NCBI GenBank assembly: GCA_017651315.1
Contig: JAGCDE010000003.1
Coordinates: 1-52,131 of the forward strand
Length of the DNA: 52,131 nt
Direction of reading: 5' to 3'
From: Bacteroidaceae bacterium
Lineage (GTDB): Bacteria; Bacteroidota; Bacteroidia; Bacteroidales; Bacteroidaceae
Position numbers and translations under genes: made by a program. Positions 1 through 6,346 of this stretch are shown here, piece after piece (the first letter of the stretch is position 1; every line of letters begins with the position of its first letter). The notes beneath the pieces were generated by a model that saw only the letters and a program-made list of their open reading frames with translations, was not told where the DNA came from and did not search any database.

Positions 1-7
1 AACCCAT

Positions 8-124
8 TACCTTTGCAACCAGCTCTGGTTGCATACGAATCAAGTCAACCACAAGTCAACCTATAGCAGGAATAATAATAACCAGAGTCAACTTCTCTTA
101 GGGATAAGACAATCCGAGTCAACC
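8..124. repeat. Iterated AGTCAACC motifs and small hairpin upstream of the DUF4419 gene
   Basis: Four copies of AGTCAAC followed by C or T lie at 43-50, 54-61, 86-93 and 117-124, spaced 11, 32 and 31 bp start to start. The last two are each followed by a short T-rich stretch and AGGGA. A 7-bp hairpin (GCAACCA, loop GCTC, TGGTTGC) lies just upstream at about 14-31, and a TACCTTTG box is at 8-15. They may be binding sites for a regulator of the downstream gene or the end of a repeat array that begins outside the window. Function is unknown. Confidence 0.45.
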
Positions 125-170
125 TTTTTTAGGGAAACACACTTTGCAATGATATTGCAACGCATGTTCC

Positions 171-201
171 TTGAAAAATGTGGAACTTGTTGATATTTTT
201 G
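171..201 (+). promoter_or_regulatory. Bacteroidota-type promoter for the DUF4419 gene
   Basis: TTGA at 171-174 and TATTTTTG at 194-201, separated by 19 bp, match the -33/-7 form of Bacteroidota sigma-ABfr promoters (TTTG, N19-21, TAnnTTTG). Transcription would start near 208, about 22 nt before the ATG at 230. Confidence 0.55.
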
Positions 202-229
202 CTGAGAGGAAATAAAAAAAACGGTTGTT

Positions 230-1624
230 ATGAGGTATAGTTTTATCGTTGCAGCATTATTGTTGTGTGCATCGGCCAACATGAGTGCTGAAAAGGCGCG
301 TATCCTGGAACAGAAGCCGGGTAGCATAACTTTTGTGGTGGATGAGAATCTGCCCAAGCCCAAGAATGAGCATTTCAATTGGATGTCGCAGGCTGAAAGG
401 CTGAAAGGTTTAGGCAGTAAAACCTATTATGGCTTGGATAACAGTTACATTGCCGCCAGTTTCTGGGATACTCCCTTGATGCCTGCCGATGCTCCTTTCT
501 TTACCGGTATGGTTCAGGCTTTTGCCGATCACAGACCAGTCTGCATTTCGCCGGATGTGATATGGATGCTCATCAGTCAGGCTTTTTCACAGGAGGTGAA
601 CGCTGACCCGGAGAGATTCCGTGACAAGTTTGTGGATTTTGAAGGTAAGATTGATCTTGTTGTACAGTCAGAATATCCACTCTATCATCCGGATTTTGAC
701 TGGACCGCCACAATTGACGGTTTTGCCGGTAAGATTGATGCAAATACCAAAAACGATGTAGCCAAACTGATGACTGCCAACTTTTCAACTACAGGAACTG
801 TGGAACGGATGGCATCGGAGATTGTACTGATGGAAGCCACCAAGGCATTCTTTGAGTTCATTATTATGTATGTAGGTTGCGGCATTCCATCCATTACTCT
901 GACCGGAACGGTTCAGGACTGGCAGACTGTATTGGATAAGACAGGACGTTTGGAGGAACTTGGTGCGGGCAAATGGGCAAAAGATATAATTCCCATATTG
1001 GAACAGTTTGTTGAGGCGGTCAAGGGTAATCCTGACCGGGCATTCTGGCAGGATATTGTAATGAAGAATACTCCTTCAAGCCTGCGTGGCGGTGCTTGTT
1101 CATTGGAGGCGCCTACTGAGCTGGACGGATGGTTCCTCAAACTGATGCCTTTTGACAAAGACGGCAAACCTACTCCTGCCAAGGTGCCACATAACAGCGA
1201 TAATTTTGCCAGACAGATGGCATCGGTACCTGCCAAATATATAGAGGTGGATTCTCTGAGCGGACAGGTGCTTAAGACAATTCCATTGAAACTGTCAGGC
1301 GGTATAGCCGGTTATTCGGCCGATTCAACCGACTGCGTATCATTCCATATAGGCTGGACGGTGAATGTATCGGATGATGAAGCAAATCTGTCAAAGATGA
1401 AAGCGCAGGCATCTTTCCTTTCTCTGCGTGTTACCAAAGTCCCGGAGGAACTGCGTGAAATCAAGAAGTTCGGCCAACTGGAACTGGAATTCACAGACAA
1501 GGTGGAGATACCTGATTGGATGGACTCTATGGAGATACGCAGGCTGGTAATTAAAGGTAATATGACCAGTGATGAAAAGACGGCACTGAAACGTCGTTTC
1601 AAGGACAGAATAGAATTCCAGTAA
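230..1624 (+). CDS. Secreted DUF4419 domain protein
   Basis: A 464-residue protein with a cleavable signal peptide (about residues 1-20, ending ANMSA), so probably periplasmic. The remainder matches the DUF4419 family. The motif HRPVCISPDVIW at 101-112 and the stretch CGIPSITLTGTVQDW at 217-231 are typical conserved blocks, followed by a small-residue block (SGGIAGY) near 363. The family is widespread in Bacteroidota and fungi, but no reaction is established. The C-terminus ends with a strand-rich tail predicted to start near residue 400. The gene stands alone behind its own promoter; the next gene starts about 100 bp downstream from a separate promoter. The family call is firm, the function unknown. 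Confidence 0.85.
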   Translation: MRYSFIVAALLLCASANMSAEKARILEQKPGSITFVVDENLPKPKNEHFNWMSQAERLKGLGSKTYYGLDNSYIAASFWDTPLMPADAPFFTGMVQAFADHRPVCISPDVIWMLISQAFSQEVNADPERFRDKFVDFEGKIDLVVQSEYPLYHPDFDWTATIDGFAGKIDANTKNDVAKLMTANFSTTGTVERMASEIVLMEATKAFFEFIIMYVGCGIPSITLTGTVQDWQTVLDKTGRLEELGAGKWAKDIIPILEQFVEAVKGNPDRAFWQDIVMKNTPSSLRGGACSLEAPTELDGWFLKLMPFDKDGKPTPAKVPHNSDNFARQMASVPAKYIEVDSLSGQVLKTIPLKLSGGIAGYSADSTDCVSFHIGWTVNVSDDEANLSKMKAQASFLSLRVTKVPEELREIKKFGQLELEFTDKVEIPDWMDSMEIRRLVIKGNMTSDEKTALKRRFKDRIEFQ

Positions 1625-1657
1625 ACAAGGGATTGTCGCCAAAACGTCATAATTTTT

Positions 1658-1725
1658 GTTAAAGTGTAAATTTTGCTTGGATAATTGTAAAGTGCGCTTT
1701 ACTTTTGTTGCGTTAAACTTTACAA
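1658..1725 (+). promoter_or_regulatory. Promoter and palindromic operator for the membrane protein/XRE unit
   Basis: TTGG at 1677-1680 and TACTTTTG at 1700-1707 are 19 bp apart, a close fit to the Bacteroidota promoter form. A palindrome, GTAAAG-TGCG-CTTTAC (1687-1702), sits in the spacer and overlaps the -7 box. Related half sites flank it: GTTAAAGTGTAAA (1658-1670) and GTTAAACTTTACAA (1712-1725). This is what an autoregulatory operator would look like, and the likely ligand is the XRE protein encoded at the end of the unit. Confidence 0.6.
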
Positions 1726-1727
1726 TT

Positions 1728-2750
1728 ATGAGAGATTATAGGAAACATCTTACGCTCTTGCCGCACAGGTGGCAGGCATGGGCCTTGTTTGCAGCTGGTG
1801 TTCTGGCTGTGGTTTATTGGGTGCTGTTCTTCTTCATCAGGAAAACAGGAATGACAGTTAAGGATGCCACAATACATTTATATCTTTTGGGAATCGAACA
1901 TGTTTTTGTCAGTGTGGCTCTGATGATAGCATGCCTGTCAAAAGAAGAGTTTGAGGATGAGTATGTCACGTCGGTACGTTACCGTGCCCTTACTATATCG
2001 CTATTTATGCTTTTTATTGTAAGAGCCATTGTTGAGATGATATACGGTCCTATTCACAATCTTGTATTCAGCCCTACCTTTAATTATCAGAGTACAGTTT
2101 TAAGGTCAATAATTGAAGCTCCTATACTAGGAAAGATATATCGGGCATTAAGATATCTGTGTAACTCAAATATTATGATGTTATGCTATCTCCTGTTGCT
2201 TAAGATACTGAAACGTACAGGTGGCGGAAACAGTTACGGTTCCCTGTTATTGCCCTGTACTTACAAAAAGGGCGGTTGGTATATTCTTGCAGTTTCTATG
2301 ATTCTGATACCGGCATTGCTCGTCTTTGTATTCGTTATATGGTACAAACGTGGAGATGCCGCTTTTTGGAATGGAGGTAAATCGTTCTGGGATGTATATG
2401 AGGCAAATACTGCATTATTCAGATTGATTATATTACTTCCATATATTGCGATAATACTGATCTGTTTGAGTAAGGAAAAGCAGGAAGATGAGTTTATACG
2501 TCACATCAGGGTGCGTACGCTGATATGTTTCGTGATTATATATCTGATAATCGGGTATGTTCATTCTTTATCAGAAAACATGTATCAGGTATATTTGATG
2601 CGTTCAATGAAGACAATTTCATATATTGGGGTGATTCCATTGTTGATTTTGAGATTGGCTTCATGGCTACCGTTTGCAGCAGTAGTATATTCACTGGTGT
2701 TGAGAAAGGTATTGTCAAACAACTTAAAGGAGAGCGGCAATGAAGAATAA
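1728..2750 (+). CDS. Eight-helix membrane protein with internal duplication
   Basis: I start it at 1728 (340 aa) because the promoter -7 box at 1700-1707 lies downstream of an alternative upstream ATG at 1656. The protein has about eight hydrophobic segments in two four-helix halves. Each half carries the same signature, CLSKE-x2-EDE(Y/F)-x4-R-x-R-x-L, at residues 69-88 and again at 246-265, so the gene appears to be an internal duplication. Its stop overlaps the start of the XRE gene by 11 bp, implying translational coupling. Pairs of small membrane proteins with XRE regulators are common in Bacteroidota and Firmicutes, but their role is not known. I do not recognise a named family and suggest no substrate. 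GC content appears lower than in the neighbouring housekeeping genes. Confidence 0.75.
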   Translation: MRDYRKHLTLLPHRWQAWALFAAGVLAVVYWVLFFFIRKTGMTVKDATIHLYLLGIEHVFVSVALMIACLSKEEFEDEYVTSVRYRALTISLFMLFIVRAIVEMIYGPIHNLVFSPTFNYQSTVLRSIIEAPILGKIYRALRYLCNSNIMMLCYLLLLKILKRTGGGNSYGSLLLPCTYKKGGWYILAVSMILIPALLVFVFVIWYKRGDAAFWNGGKSFWDVYEANTALFRLIILLPYIAIILICLSKEKQEDEFIRHIRVRTLICFVIIYLIIGYVHSLSENMYQVYLMRSMKTISYIGVIPLLILRLASWLPFAAVVYSLVLRKVLSNNLKESGNEE

Positions 2751-2931
2751 TATACGTGTAGAGCGGGCTATTCTGAGAATATCCCAGCAGGATTTGGCAA
2801 ATGCCATTGGTGTGTCACGCCAAACCATATTCGCCATTGAGAACGGCAAGTTCATTCCTTCTACCGAGTTGGCGCTCAAGCTCTCGGCCTACTTTGGCAA
2901 GAGCGTGAACGATCTGTTCCAGCTGGATTAA
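2740..2931 (+). CDS. Small XRE-family (Cro/CI-type) DNA-binding regulator
   Basis: A 63-residue protein that is almost entirely a helix-turn-helix domain: QQDLANAIGVSRQTIFAIENGK is the HTH core (about residues 16-37), followed by the usual last helices. It resembles YozG-type minimal XRE regulators. It starts inside the 3' end of the membrane protein gene (11-bp overlap), so the two are made together. The palindrome overlapping the unit's promoter is the obvious candidate operator. A model in which the membrane protein senses something and sequesters or modulates the regulator is inference only. Confidence 0.9.
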   Translation: MKNNIRVERAILRISQQDLANAIGVSRQTIFAIENGKFIPSTELALKLSAYFGKSVNDLFQLD

Positions 2932-2967
2932 AAACCTTACCATTTTCGGTGAGTATTCAAGGTGCGC

Positions 2968-3140
2968 AGAACTTTTTGGGGTATCAGTATCGGAAACCAT
3001 CGACGCCCGTGTCGTTGTGAACGGGAGGGGCCCCTTTTGCGTTAGCAAAATAAATAGAAGGTTCATCCCATTGGCCGATGGACAATGGGATAGGACCTCA
3101 AAGGTCCGTAGTTTCAGATACTGATACCCCAAAAAGTTCT
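2968..3140. repeat. 173-bp structured repeat (family member 1) with perfect 24-bp terminal inverted repeats
   Basis: The first 24 bp (2968-2991) are the exact reverse complement of the last 24 bp (3117-3140). Inside are a conserved core TTGTGAACGGGAGGGGCCC (3015-3033) and hairpins TTTTGC-GTTA-GCAAAA (about 3035-3050), CCCATTG/CAATGGG (about 3067-3090) and GGACCT/AGGTCC. There is no ORF. It lies between two convergent genes. The core and the surrounding 56 bp align without gaps to the element at 36923-37105. It may be a MITE-like non-autonomous element or a structured RNA/terminator element. Confidence 0.8.
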
Positions 3141-3162
3141 CCCTATTAATGTAAGAATATTT

Positions 3163-4611
3163 TTATTGAGAGTTGCGTTTGAGTGTGAGGGTGTGGTCGA
3201 TGGTGGAGGGGAGTTCCTCGGGGTAATGGGTTACTATGATAAGGGTCTTTTGCGGATTGAGGCAGAAGGCCTTTATTATTTCCATTACTAAGGTGCGGCG
3301 CTGGCGGTCCAGTCCGTGAAGAGGTTCGTCAAGAATGAGTAGGGAAGGGTTCTTTACGAACGCGCGGGCCAGCAGGATCATGCGCTGCTCTCCGCTTGAG
3401 AGTTCCAGAAAGACACGCTCCTCCAGATCCGATATCTGGAAAATGTTCATCCAGATGCGGCAGCGTTCACGTTCATCGGCAGTAATTTTTCTATACAAAC
3501 CGATGGTGTCGTGCAGACCCGATGCCACTATGTCGATGGCGGGGTAGCGGCGGCAGTAGGAGCGGTGCATCTCGGGCGATACGTACCCGATGTGCTTCTT
3601 GATCTCCCAGATGCTCTCACCTGTACCGCGCGGACGGCCAAAGAGTGCAATATCGCAGGCGTATGACTGCGGGTTATCAGCATAGACCATGCTAAGAAGG
3701 GCTGACTTGCCGCTTCCGTTGGGGCCTAAGAGTGCCCAGTGCTCACCTTTGCGCACTGTCCAGTCAAGTTCATTCAGGATGCGGCGGTTCTCATATTGTA
3801 GTATAACCTTGTTGCAGCGTACTATTTCGTCGGAGTCCATTCCGTTCTCAGGCAAATTGTGCATCAGATTCACCAGATTCTGGGGCAGGAGTGGCTCAGG
3901 GAGCGTTTCTTCGGGCTCAGCCATGTAGTCCTGAACTGGCATTACGGTGCTGCATTGGCGGTCATGTACCTCTATTACATGAGTTATGAATGAGGGGATG
4001 TCTTCACGGCGTGATACCACGAGGATTATCTGCATCTGCCATTCGGTGACAAGGTTTTCCAGCAGGCGGCAGAGCATGTCGCGGGTCTGGGCATCAAGGC
4101 CTATGAAAGGGCTGTCGATGATTATCATACGGGGGCGTACGGCCAGCGAACGGGCCAGCTGATACTTGCGCATCTCGCCGCTGGAGAGTGTTACAAGCTG
4201 CTTGTCCCAGATGAACGGCAGGTCAAACAGGGTGAACAGACGCTCTTTCCAGACAGGATCCTTAACATCCGGGAAAGCGTCATGGACTATTGCCGATTCA
4301 CCCATTTCAGTCATGTTCCAGCGTTGCTGGTAGAAATAGGTGCTGTCGGCGCTGCCGTAACTGTCGCGGAAGGTTATGTTGCGGATATCGGCCCCGCAAA
4401 TGCCGCTGCCGTATTCCACCTCGCGATTGTCGAGTAGGGGATACTGACGCAGCAAAGTGTTTACCAACAGAGTCTTACCGGCACCATTGGGGCCAACAAT
4501 GGCAGCCTGCCAGCCGTCACGGATGCTTATGTTGATGGGGGCGGCCATTCTGTAACGTGCATCGCAGGCCAGACCGTTCTCTATCCTTATGGTAAAATCG
4601 CCTCTTTCCAC
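3163..4611 (-). CDS. ModF-like tandem ABC ATPase
   Basis: A soluble 482-residue protein with two ABC ATPase domains and no membrane segments, the architecture of ModF (PhrA) type proteins linked to molybdate uptake loci in other bacteria. Domain 1 has Walker A GPNGAGKT at 40-47, signature LSSGE at 142-146 and Walker B IIIDSP at 163-168. The catalytic Glu after the Walker B Asp is Ser and the H-loop His is missing (VVSRRED), so this site is probably weak or inactive. Domain 2 is canonical: GPNGSGKS 296-303, LSSGE 404-408, LLILDEP 424-430, and His in IVTHYPEE. No molybdate permease is adjacent, so the partner is unknown. It is divergent from the RsmI-like gene, with overlapping promoters between them. 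Confidence 0.8.
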   Translation of the reverse strand: MERGDFTIRIENGLACDARYRMAAPINISIRDGWQAAIVGPNGAGKTLLVNTLLRQYPLLDNREVEYGSGICGADIRNITFRDSYGSADSTYFYQQRWNMTEMGESAIVHDAFPDVKDPVWKERLFTLFDLPFIWDKQLVTLSSGEMRKYQLARSLAVRPRMIIIDSPFIGLDAQTRDMLCRLLENLVTEWQMQIILVVSRREDIPSFITHVIEVHDRQCSTVMPVQDYMAEPEETLPEPLLPQNLVNLMHNLPENGMDSDEIVRCNKVILQYENRRILNELDWTVRKGEHWALLGPNGSGKSALLSMVYADNPQSYACDIALFGRPRGTGESIWEIKKHIGYVSPEMHRSYCRRYPAIDIVASGLHDTIGLYRKITADERERCRIWMNIFQISDLEERVFLELSSGEQRMILLARAFVKNPSLLILDEPLHGLDRQRRTLVMEIIKAFCLNPQKTLIIVTHYPEELPSTIDHTLTLKRNSQ

Positions 4612-4630
4612 TTTATATGTCTTATGGCTG

Positions 4631-4638
4631 CAAAGTTA
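4631..4638 (-). promoter_or_regulatory. -7 box for the ModF-like gene
   Basis: CAAAGTTA on the + strand reads TAACTTTG on the - strand, a match to the TAnnTTTG -7 box. Transcription would begin near 4624, about 13 nt before the ATG at 4611. The -33 element is not clear. Confidence 0.5.
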
Positions 4639-4651
4639 GTGTAAAATGCAC

Positions 4652-4659
4652 TACCTTCG
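4652..4659 (+). promoter_or_regulatory. Possible -7 box for the RsmI-like gene, almost touching its start codon
   Basis: TACCTTCG is one base from the TAnnTTTG consensus and ends 4 bases before the ATG at 4664. Used as a -7 box it would give an essentially leaderless transcript. No good -33 match is visible, so confidence is low. Confidence 0.3.
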
Positions 4660-4663
4660 CACC

Positions 4664-5368
4664 ATGAATCCCGCATTATATCTTATTCCAAACCTTCTGG
4701 GCGAAACTCCCGTAGATCAGGTGCTGCCGCCCTACAACCGCGACATTATCCTGGGCATATGCCATTTCATAGTGGAGGACGTACGCACCGCCCGCCGTTT
4801 CCTCAAACTGGTGGACCGCAGCATAGACATAGACCAGCTCACATTCTACACATTAAACAAACACACAAACCCTAAGGAAGTTGCAAGTATGCTGAAACCC
4901 TTGGAGGAGGGTAGTCCCATGGGAGTAATTTCAGAGGCCGGCTGTCCCGCCGTAGCCGATCCCGGGGCCGATGTGGTTGCTATAGCACAGCGAAAAGGCC
5001 TGCAGGTAATCCCCCTGGTAGGCCCCTCAAGCATAATCCTGGCAGTAATGGGCTCCGGATTCAACGGCCAGAGCTTCGCCTTCAACGGCTACCTGCCCAT
5101 AGAGCCCGATGAGCGCATCAAAACCCTGAAGAAACTGGAGCAGAGAGCCTACACCGAGAACCAGACCCAACTCTTCATAGAAACTCCGTACCGCAACGCC
5201 AGGATGATGGCCGACATACTGAAAGCCTGCCGTACCCAAACCCACCTCTGCATAGCCGCCGGATTGACCACAAAGAATGAATACATCCGCACCCGCACCG
5301 TAAAAGAGTGGGGCGGTCATCTCCCGCAGTTAGACAAGATTCCCTGTATATTCCTAATCTATAAGTAA
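4664..5368 (+). CDS. SAM-dependent methyltransferase of the RsmI/tetrapyrrole methylase family
   Basis: I choose the ATG at 4664 (234 aa; MNPALYLIPN), since the family begins with such a strand and the upstream in-frame ATG would overlap the promoter region. The motif SEAGCPAVADPG (90-101) matches the SDAGTPxxSDPG loop of RsmI, and VGPSSIILAVMGSGF (119-133) matches the SAM-site block. RsmI 2'-O-methylates C1402 of 16S rRNA in E. coli. This protein is shorter, lacks the RsmI C-terminal helical domain and is diverged in the first block (no GNLGD), so it fits the second RsmI-like paralogue seen in Bacteroidota. Its substrate is uncertain. It converges on the parE gene with a 16-bp gap. Confidence 0.8.
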   Translation: MNPALYLIPNLLGETPVDQVLPPYNRDIILGICHFIVEDVRTARRFLKLVDRSIDIDQLTFYTLNKHTNPKEVASMLKPLEEGSPMGVISEAGCPAVADPGADVVAIAQRKGLQVIPLVGPSSIILAVMGSGFNGQSFAFNGYLPIEPDERIKTLKKLEQRAYTENQTQLFIETPYRNARMMADILKACRTQTHLCIAAGLTTKNEYIRTRTVKEWGGHLPQLDKIPCIFLIYK

Positions 5369-5384
5369 TTGCCCCAATTGCACA

Positions 5385-5681
5385 TTAAAAATGACGCGCA
5401 TAATCCATTTGCTCATGAAGAATGCGGACAATCAGAACCTTTCCGTTGGGTTGGATTACAAAGAAAACCATGTGGTGACTGACATGTAAGGCACGCAGTC
5501 CTGGATATATTTCATTATAGGGTTTTCCGCAATGTTCCGGATTTTCTGCTATTTCTGTGAAAGAATGCTCAAGTAGAGTGTAATAATTGTCGGCCTGCTG
5601 CTCAGACCATGTGTTCACAGTATATTCCCAAATATTGTAGAGGTCTTCTGTCGCCACAAGGGAAAGATCATATCTTACCAT
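5385..5681 (-). CDS. parE: ParE/RelE-superfamily toxin
   Basis: A 98-residue protein of the ParE/RelE fold. It has an N-terminal strand (VRYDLSLVATEDL), an aromatic helix pair containing YTVNTWSEQQADNYYTLL, the central block NPEHCGKPYNEIYPGLRALHVSHHMVFF, and a C-terminal ILIVRILHEQMDY strand and helix. The conserved Arg before the His/Phe strand and the IVRILHE ending are typical of ParE. ParE toxins inhibit DNA gyrase, although RelE-type cousins cleave mRNA; the sequence favours ParE. Its start overlaps the 3' end of the antitoxin gene by 14 bp, the usual antitoxin-first arrangement. Confidence 0.85.
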   Translation of the reverse strand: MVRYDLSLVATEDLYNIWEYTVNTWSEQQADNYYTLLEHSFTEIAENPEHCGKPYNEIYPGLRALHVSHHMVFFVIQPNGKVLIVRILHEQMDYARHF

Positions 5682-5916
5682 GCTTACGTGCTTTCATTTG
5701 TTTCAGGTAATCCTTGGAATCAAAATCTTCAATAATGCCACTATTCAAACCTTTATCTATGGCAGAGCGTAGTGCGGCCATCTTCTGTTCCTGGTCTTCC
5801 AAAAGTCGAAGACCGGAACGAACCACCTCGCTGGCATTATTGTAACGTCCACTCGAGATACTGGCTTGGATAAAATCCTCAAAATGAGAACCAAGTGCTA
5901 CAGATGTCGTTTTCAT
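5668..5916 (-). CDS. parD: ParD-family antitoxin
   Basis: An 82-residue antitoxin. Its N-terminus (TSVALGSHFEDFIQASISSGRYNNASEVVRSGLRLLED) is a classic ParD ribbon-helix-helix domain containing the GRYxNASEVVRxGLRLLE signature. The C-terminal part (about 45-82) is the flexible toxin-binding region. It binds and neutralises the downstream ParE and normally represses its own promoter. A CAAAGTTA box (TAACTTTG on the - strand) at 5936-5943 is a fitting promoter just upstream. Confidence 0.92.
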   Translation of the reverse strand: MKTTSVALGSHFEDFIQASISSGRYNNASEVVRSGLRLLEDQEQKMAALRSAIDKGLNSGIIEDFDSKDYLKQMKARKHGKI

Positions 5917-6346
5917 ATAATAATCGTTTTCGCTACAAAGTTACCAATATTTCATAATTTTGTACTATAAATGAATTTTTTTTGAATTTTTTGAGCCGCA
6001 CACAAATGGGGCTGTCCCAATTGCACTTTTTTTCCTTATATTTATCCATCATTGTCAAATCAAATATGTATCAGGAAGTTGATGTCAAAGTGCAACACGT
6101 TCATAAAAGGCAGTGTTTTTTTTGCTTTCAAATTGAGAGCATCGCTTAACTCATTTGGTGGAGTGTTGGGACATTACTGCAGTTATCATCTGAGAAGCAG
6201 ATTGTGGTCTGAATATAGTTTGCCACTTGAAAGATTTGGTAGCTTTGATAGCAACATGCTCAAGTTTCATTTGCAGTAGCCAAACTGATAGTTCGGCGAG
6301 GTTTCAGATACTGATTACCTCAAAAAAATATCCCTAAAAATCAGAA
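5917..6346. other. About 430 bp without a credible gene; AT-rich, holds the parD promoter and a repeat remnant
   Basis: The region contains the parD -7 box (5936-5943, - strand), the second CCCAATTGCAC copy (6016-6026) and, at 6301-6335, a stretch that matches the right end of the structured repeat at 2968-3140: GTTTCAGATACTGAT is identical over 15 bp and similarity continues through the A-run to CCCTA. The matching left end is not found within 200 bp, so it looks like a solo or decayed end. A 75-codon open frame at 6052-6279 starting with TTG has no recognisable protein features and is not called. Confidence 0.6.

Larger units (their letters stand above)
5373..6026. repeat. 11-bp direct repeats bracketing the parDE module
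   Basis: CCCAATTGCAC occurs at 5373-5383, immediately past the parE stop codon, and again at 6016-6026, about 100 bp upstream of the parD start. The pair brackets the whole toxin-antitoxin module and its promoter region. This could be a footprint of insertion or of homologous excision, but an 11-bp AT-rich match could also be chance. Confidence 0.4.

Noticed and set aside
2932-3162. The structured repeat as an insertion sequence
   Set aside because: No transposase frame fits inside 173 bp; at most it is a non-autonomous element.
6052-6279. A 75-codon frame on the + strand in the region near parDE
   Set aside because: It begins with TTG, has no promoter close by and no protein features, so I treat the region as non-coding.
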